From Bacillus sp. ZZV12-4809 (lineage in GTDB: Bacteria; Bacillota; Bacilli; Bacillales; Cytobacillaceae): a stretch of DNA of 64,000 nucleotides. The position numbers were made by a program, and so were the translations under genes. The number at the start of each line of letters is the position of its first letter. The stretch's first letter is position 1. Under the pieces are notes generated by a model. The model made no database searches, was not told where the DNA came from, and saw only the letters and a program-made list of their open reading frames with translations. This document shows, one piece after another, positions 60,280 through 64,000 of this stretch. The stretch covers positions 1 to 64,000 of the forward strand of contig NZ_VCRN01000013.1 in NCBI RefSeq assembly GCF_009849585.1. Direction: 5' to 3'.

Positions 60280-61344
60280 ATGACATTAAAGAAAAAAGTT
60301 CTATCAGTATCACTGACAGGTTTAATGGCGCTGGGTGCTGTTACAGCAGTGGGCATGCCTGCAGGTGCAGTAGGAAATGGGCCGGGCACAGGAAACGGGT
60401 CCATCCAGACTTCTATACTGCATACATATGCCAGTTTAACAGATTATTTGAAAACACAGGATGCCAAGCAGGAAGCCATGCAGCTTGAAGTTATCGGCCA
60501 GACGGTTAAAGGCCGTGATATTCATATGGCAAAATACATATCCAACCCTGAAAATCCAACTATTCTCTTTCTGACTCAGCAGCACGGAAATGAGCAGCTG
60601 ACAACGGAAGGAGCCTTGGAGTTTATCAAACACCTTGGCACCGGGAAATCAAGCGGAGTCCTAAAAGATGTCAATATTCTCGTTATCCCAATGCTTAACG
60701 CAGATGGAGCCATGGGGGATGTGGACTTCTCACTTGACGATTACCTTGCCGACGGCGACCGCCATTTAACCCGCTATAATGCCAATCGTGTGGATTTGAA
60801 TCGGGAACATGATAAAGAACCAAGCGAAATGGAGCCTGAAGCGCGTGCTCTACATGAAAATGTGTTCCAGAAATATAATATCGATTACATGATCGATCTT
60901 CACCATCAGGGCACTTTAAGTGAAACGGAAGGAAAGCTTGTATCCGGAAGCATTCTTTATCCGACCAACAGCAATGTAAAGCCGGAGGTTCTTGAAAAAT
61001 CTAAAAAGCTTGGATCTGTTGTGTTTAACACGCTTCACAATACAGGCTGGGGCCACATTGGTAAATATGTCGGCGGCACAGGTGAAAACATTGGCCGAAA
61101 CGGCGCTGCAGTCCGCTACGACATTTCCACCCTTCTTTTTGAAATGCGCGGAATGTCCGACCACAACTACGAGCCATACGCCCTTGGACAAAAGAGCAAC
61201 GGTTACCTCATCAAGCAGACAATTAACACACTGGATGCGACAGTAAGAGCAATTGCAGACGGATCAATCAATTCTGCTGACATCAGCTTCTGGGATACCC
61301 TGCCTGAGCAGACAACAAGGCAAAACGGAGAAAGTGACGAATAG
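60280..61344 (+). CDS. Secreted M14-family zinc peptidase
   Basis: A 354-residue exported protein: KKK start, hydrophobic residues about 7-27, likely cleavage near AGAVG, then a Gly-rich linker. The M14 domain has zinc ligands His102 and Glu105 (QQHGNEQ) and His208 (IDLHHQG), RVDLNREHD for the C-terminal carboxylate, and catalytic Glu288 (LLFEMRG). Only about 66 residues follow the catalytic Glu, unlike the longer enzyme at 6906. ATG 60271 is 1 nt from GGGGG; ATG 60280 (10 nt) gives a clean signal peptide. It stands alone with its own terminator. Confidence 0.9.
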   Translation: MTLKKKVLSVSLTGLMALGAVTAVGMPAGAVGNGPGTGNGSIQTSILHTYASLTDYLKTQDAKQEAMQLEVIGQTVKGRDIHMAKYISNPENPTILFLTQQHGNEQLTTEGALEFIKHLGTGKSSGVLKDVNILVIPMLNADGAMGDVDFSLDDYLADGDRHLTRYNANRVDLNREHDKEPSEMEPEARALHENVFQKYNIDYMIDLHHQGTLSETEGKLVSGSILYPTNSNVKPEVLEKSKKLGSVVFNTLHNTGWGHIGKYVGGTGENIGRNGAAVRYDISTLLFEMRGMSDHNYEPYALGQKSNGYLIKQTINTLDATVRAIADGSINSADISFWDTLPEQTTRQNGESDE

Positions 61345-61352
61345 AATTTCTG

Positions 61353-61384
61353 CATCCCCGGTTATCATGCCGGGGGTGTTTTTT
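61353..61384 (+). terminator. Terminator of the M14 peptidase gene
   Basis: CATCCCCGG/CCGGGGGTG stem with 7-nt loop and TTTTTT tail. Confidence 0.9.
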
Positions 61385-61806
61385 GTTGGGAAAACAGCTA
61401 TGTGTTGAAGAACCTGGTTGTCCTCTTCTGGGCAAGGTAATGGCAACCAGTGATGACCTTAAGCATTTTACACCATATATTTTGAAAAAGAGAAATAAGA
61501 TGCCTCAAAGAGCAGGATAGATGTCTCTATTTCAGCAAAAGGGAATATAAGCAGCTTCCACCCGTCAGATTAACTTGACGTTACCGCCAAAAATCAAAAC
61601 AAGCTGCACCACTCCCAACCAAACCTCACATTAAAAGCAAAAACCTTGGATCCAGCATAATCTTCAATAACAAAACCCAATATCCTCAAAGACCCATAGA
61701 CTAATTTTACGTAAATTAAGACAAACAAGATCTGGTACTTTACTAACGGTTTTCCGTGAAGAAAAGCCCATTTATAAGATTTTTATAATTTTCTTTTAAT
61801 AAGTTG
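61385..61806. other. Intergenic stretch without a recognised gene
   Basis: About 420 bp of AT-rich DNA between the peptidase terminator and the promoter of the sulfur operon. I see no coding region with an RBS and no RNA hallmark. AGCAGCTT near 61550 and AAGCTGC near 61602 could pair but lack a T tract. Confidence 0.5.
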
Positions 61807-61834
61807 TTGACAATTCCTATGGGTATGGTAGGAT
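61807..61834 (+). promoter_or_regulatory. Promoter of the sulfate-assimilation operon with CymR-like box
   Basis: TTGACA (61807-61812), 16-bp spacer, TAGGAT (61829-61834). The spacer, read on the minus strand, gives ATACCCATAGGAATT, close to the ATnGGAATT core of the CymR operator for cysteine-repressed genes in Bacillus. A repressor there would cover the promoter. The match to the full 27-bp CymR consensus is only partial. Confidence 0.5.
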
Positions 61835-61904
61835 TAATCTCAACATCACAAAAAAAACCAAAAAACGTATCCTTTCCTTAACAAAAAAAAGGAGGCGAGC
61901 CTCA

Positions 61905-62063
61905 CTGAAACAGGCTGACTGGGAAGAGTTATCTGCTCATTTAAAGCAGATGCTTCAGAACATTAAATTCGGATCGATTACGCTGGTCGTCCAGGATGGC
62001 AAGGTTATACAACTTGAGAAGAACGAAAAGGTTCGTCTTCAATCAAATAAGCGCGCTGACTAG
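61905..62063 (+). CDS. YezD-like small protein (DUF2292)
   Basis: A 52-residue protein (WEELSAHLKQMLQNIKFGSI, then TLVVQDGKVIQLEKNEKVRL) that fits the YezD/DUF2292 family: an N-terminal helix and two strands around GSITLVVQDGKVIQ. Function unknown; in Bacillaceae such genes sit beside sulfur-assimilation genes, as here. No ATG, GTG or TTG precedes the conserved part. The only plausible start is CTG 61905, 9 nt after a strong AAAAGGAGG. An intrinsic terminator separates it from cysH. Confidence 0.72.
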   Translation: MKQADWEELSAHLKQMLQNIKFGSITLVVQDGKVIQLEKNEKVRLQSNKRAD

Positions 62064-62072
62064 AAAAACTAG

Positions 62073-62125
62073 AGGCGGTCTTTTCAACTGAAGGATTTTC
62101 TTCAGTCGGGAAGACGGCCTTTTTT
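62073..62125 (+). terminator. Terminator between yezD-like gene and cysH
   Basis: GGCGGTCTTTTC/GGGAAGACGGCC stem with an inner ACTGAAG/CTTCAGT hairpin and TTTTTT. As no clear new promoter follows, cysH may rely on read-through, making this an attenuator. Confidence 0.85.
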
Positions 62126-62168
62126 GATTGAATAAGAACACACAGGAACATGAAAGGAGTACTGCAAG

Positions 62169-62885
62169 ATGAGCACTGCAGTAACATATGAAAATTGGAA
62201 TCAATTATCTGATGCATTCCCAATTGACAATAAATTAAAAGGCGCATCCACTGTATTGAAATGGGCTTATGAACATTATCCTGAAGATAAAATTGTTTAT
62301 GCGTCGAGCTTTGGGGCAGAAGCCATTGTCTTAATTGACCTTATTCAGCAAATTAAGCCTGATGCCCATATTGTCTTTTTAGACACAGGGCTTCATTTTC
62401 CGGAAACCTATGAAGTGATTGATAAAATAGAAGCCCGTTTTCCGACTCTAAGGATTGAACGGAAGGAACCGAAGCTGACACTCGATCAGCAGGCTGCAGA
62501 GTTCGGTACTGCCCTTTGGAAAAGGGAGCCGAATTCATGCTGCCAGATCCGCAAAGTGATTCCTTTAAGAGAAGCGCTGACACCAAAGCAGGCTTGGATT
62601 TCCGGCCTTCGCCGCGAGCAGTCACCGACAAGAGCGAACACGCAGTTCCTGAACAGGGATGAAAAATTCAAAAATATTAAAATCTGCCCGCTGATTCACT
62701 GGACATGGGATGAAGTTTGGGCCTATATCAAGGAAAAAGACCTGCCGTACAACTCTTTGCATGACCATGGCTATCCAAGCATCGGCTGCTTTCCTTGTAC
62801 ACAGGCAGTCGGTGAAAATGGCGATTCCCGTGCGGGCCGGTGGTCAGGCACAGGCAAAACTGAATGCGGCCTCCATACGAGCTAA
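62169..62885 (+). CDS. cysH: Phosphoadenylyl/adenylyl-sulfate reductase
   Basis: A 238-residue reductase that converts PAPS/APS to sulfite with thioredoxin. PP-loop-like YASSFGAEAIVL (about 43-54); catalytic Cys in the C-terminal ECGLH. It also has CC in NSCCQIRK and CFPC, the four cysteines of a 4Fe-4S cluster, so it is the APS-capable type. GAAAGGAG lies before ATG. Followed by cysP and then apparently sat, the same order as the B. subtilis cysH operon. Confidence 0.95.
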   Translation: MSTAVTYENWNQLSDAFPIDNKLKGASTVLKWAYEHYPEDKIVYASSFGAEAIVLIDLIQQIKPDAHIVFLDTGLHFPETYEVIDKIEARFPTLRIERKEPKLTLDQQAAEFGTALWKREPNSCCQIRKVIPLREALTPKQAWISGLRREQSPTRANTQFLNRDEKFKNIKICPLIHWTWDEVWAYIKEKDLPYNSLHDHGYPSIGCFPCTQAVGENGDSRAGRWSGTGKTECGLHTS

Positions 62886-62900
62886 AAGGGGGATGATACC

Positions 62901-63965
62901 ATGCTTACGATTATAGCGGTCACAGTCGGTTTATTTTTCGCCATGAATATCGGGGCAAGCGGAGCAGCAGCATCCATGGGAATTGCGTATGGCTCAGGTG
63001 TCCTGAAAAACCGCATGATAGCTCTCATGCTTTGCGGGATGGCCGTTTTCTTCGGGGCATGGCTTGGCGGAGGAGAAGTGGTAAAAACAATGGGCAGCGG
63101 TATTGTCCCTAAAGAGACTTTCACAGTTGCCATCGCGCTGATTGTGATTGCATCTGCGGCCCTTTCACTGTTTCTGGCAAATGTATTCGGCATCCCGCTG
63201 TCCACCAGTGAGGTGACGGTCGGCTCTGTTGTTGGTGCCGGCATCGTCTACCAATCCGTATTTGCCGGAAAGCTTGTCTGGATCGTCATGTTCTGGCTGA
63301 TAACACCGTTTGCCGCTTTTTTAATTGCCATAGCGGCGGCCGCATTATTAAAGAGAAATTTTGTACAGAAACTGATTAAAAAGCCCAAGGCTGCTCCAAT
63401 TTTAGCCTTACTAGTCGTTTTTATGGGCGTGTTTGAAGCTTTCTCTGCGGGCATGAACAATGTCGCAAATGCAGTTGGGCCACTTGTTGGTGCCGGCATT
63501 ATGAGCACAGGCAGCGGGATTTTCTGGGGCGGCTTGTTTGTCGCTTTAGGAGCAGTTCTCTTGGGAAAAAAAGTCCTCGAGACAAATGGCAAAAAGATTA
63601 CCAAAATCCGTCTTGAAGAAGGCTGCGTCATCTCAGGGACTGGAGCAGGTATTGTTACAATCGCTTCCGTCTTTGGAATCCCTGTCCCTTTAACGCAAAT
63701 TACCACATCGTCCATTATCGGCATCGGATTTGTAAAGCAGGGACGTTCAGTCTTCAAGAAGGATATTGTCGTACAGCTATTGGTCGTATGGGTAGTTTCA
63801 CCAGTTTTATCGATGGTCCTATCCTATACGCTCATCCAGCTGCTCATTGAACATAATGTATATCCGGTGATTGCAATGGCCGGTGTCCTTATCTCCGTTT
63901 TTGGAGTGAAATTCTTAATGAATCAGGCACCAGCCAATGTGAGCCCAATAACTGAAAAAAAGTAA
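62901..63965 (+). CDS. cysP: Sulfate permease CysP (PiT-family transporter)
   Basis: A 354-residue membrane protein of the inorganic phosphate transporter family with about 10 helices and the two inverted repeats (NIGASGAAASMGIAYGSGVL; GMNNVANAVGPLVGAGIM). In B. subtilis the homologue in this operon position carries sulfate. Fifteen bp after cysH, GGGGGATG before ATG. Confidence 0.93.
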   Translation: MLTIIAVTVGLFFAMNIGASGAAASMGIAYGSGVLKNRMIALMLCGMAVFFGAWLGGGEVVKTMGSGIVPKETFTVAIALIVIASAALSLFLANVFGIPLSTSEVTVGSVVGAGIVYQSVFAGKLVWIVMFWLITPFAAFLIAIAAAALLKRNFVQKLIKKPKAAPILALLVVFMGVFEAFSAGMNNVANAVGPLVGAGIMSTGSGIFWGGLFVALGAVLLGKKVLETNGKKITKIRLEEGCVISGTGAGIVTIASVFGIPVPLTQITTSSIIGIGFVKQGRSVFKKDIVVQLLVVWVVSPVLSMVLSYTLIQLLIEHNVYPVIAMAGVLISVFGVKFLMNQAPANVSPITEKK

Positions 63966-63991
63966 AAATGAAAAAGAAAGGTTGATGTAAA

Positions 63992-64000
63992 ATGGCTCTG
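63992..64000 (+). CDS. First codons of the next gene, probably sat
   Basis: ATGGCTCTG (M-A-L) at the window edge behind AAAGGTTG. Only three codons are visible; sulfate adenylyltransferase is inferred from the B. subtilis order cysH-cysP-sat. Confidence 0.4.

Overview
The window looks like a chromosomal segment of a low-GC, spore-former-type Bacillaceae bacterium (Bacillus sensu lato; Cytobacillus- or Mesobacillus-like is my guess). The basis is AGGAGG-type ribosome binding sites, frequent TTG/GTG starts, U-tailed intrinsic terminators, an IDEAL-domain protein, a YezD-like gene before cysH-cysP, and an MhqR-type operator. There are no rRNA or tRNA genes, IS elements, phage genes or CRISPR arrays.

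Layout. 1-2142: about 41 tandem copies of a 52-bp repeat. 2176-8555: a lipoprotein, a candidate structured RNA with terminator ahead of a 46-residue zinc-ribbon gene, a ring-cleaving dioxygenase under an MhqR-like operator, an MFS transporter, an AraC/GyrI-type regulator and a secreted M14 carboxypeptidase. 8899-18424: an acyl-CoA cluster with an ACAD11-like dehydrogenase, SDR, acyl-CoA ligase, TetR regulator, 3-hydroxyacyl-CoA dehydrogenase, thioesterase, APH-fold kinase, second acyl-CoA dehydrogenase and quinone oxidoreductase. It resembles a levulinate/4-hydroxyacid (Lva, ACAD10/11) pathway, and two matching palindromes probably bind the TetR protein. 18527-22107: methyltransferase, atypical SDR, a second 52-bp-period array and an MFS transporter.

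22208-39718: a P1-family peptidase, then a large ethanolamine microcompartment locus: eutB1C1, eutWV, eutH-eutS-eutP, eutA-eutB2C2-eutL-eutE-eutM-pduL-(unknown)-eutN-BMC-mdh. Ethanolamine is taken up (EutH), split by B12-dependent lyase (two EutBC copies) to acetaldehyde and ammonia, and acetaldehyde becomes acetyl-CoA (EutE) and acetyl phosphate (PduL) inside a shell of EutS/L/M/N proteins. EutW/EutV probably control three conditional terminators that carry the same small hairpin.

39908-41390: an IDEAL-domain gene and a third 52-bp-period array, related in sequence to the first. 41623-60016: a carboxylate/2-hydroxyacid locus driven by sigma-54. It has two -24/-12 promoters, a shared upstream dyad, a PrpR_N/PAS/AAA+ activator, a glyoxylate-type aminotransferase, a shortened aconitase-like protein without the usual motifs, GlcD/GlcF-type oxidase subunits, two tripartite tricarboxylate transporter (TTT) binding proteins with TctBA, a GntR regulator, CaiB/CaiD/CaiE-like enzymes, an ABC ATPase, a LarA racemase and a Gfo/Idh oxidoreductase. 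I do not recognise this combination as a described pathway; it and the 52-bp arrays are the best candidates for something new. 60280-64000: a second secreted M14 peptidase and the start of a sulfate assimilation operon (yezD-like, cysH, cysP, first codons of a probable sat).
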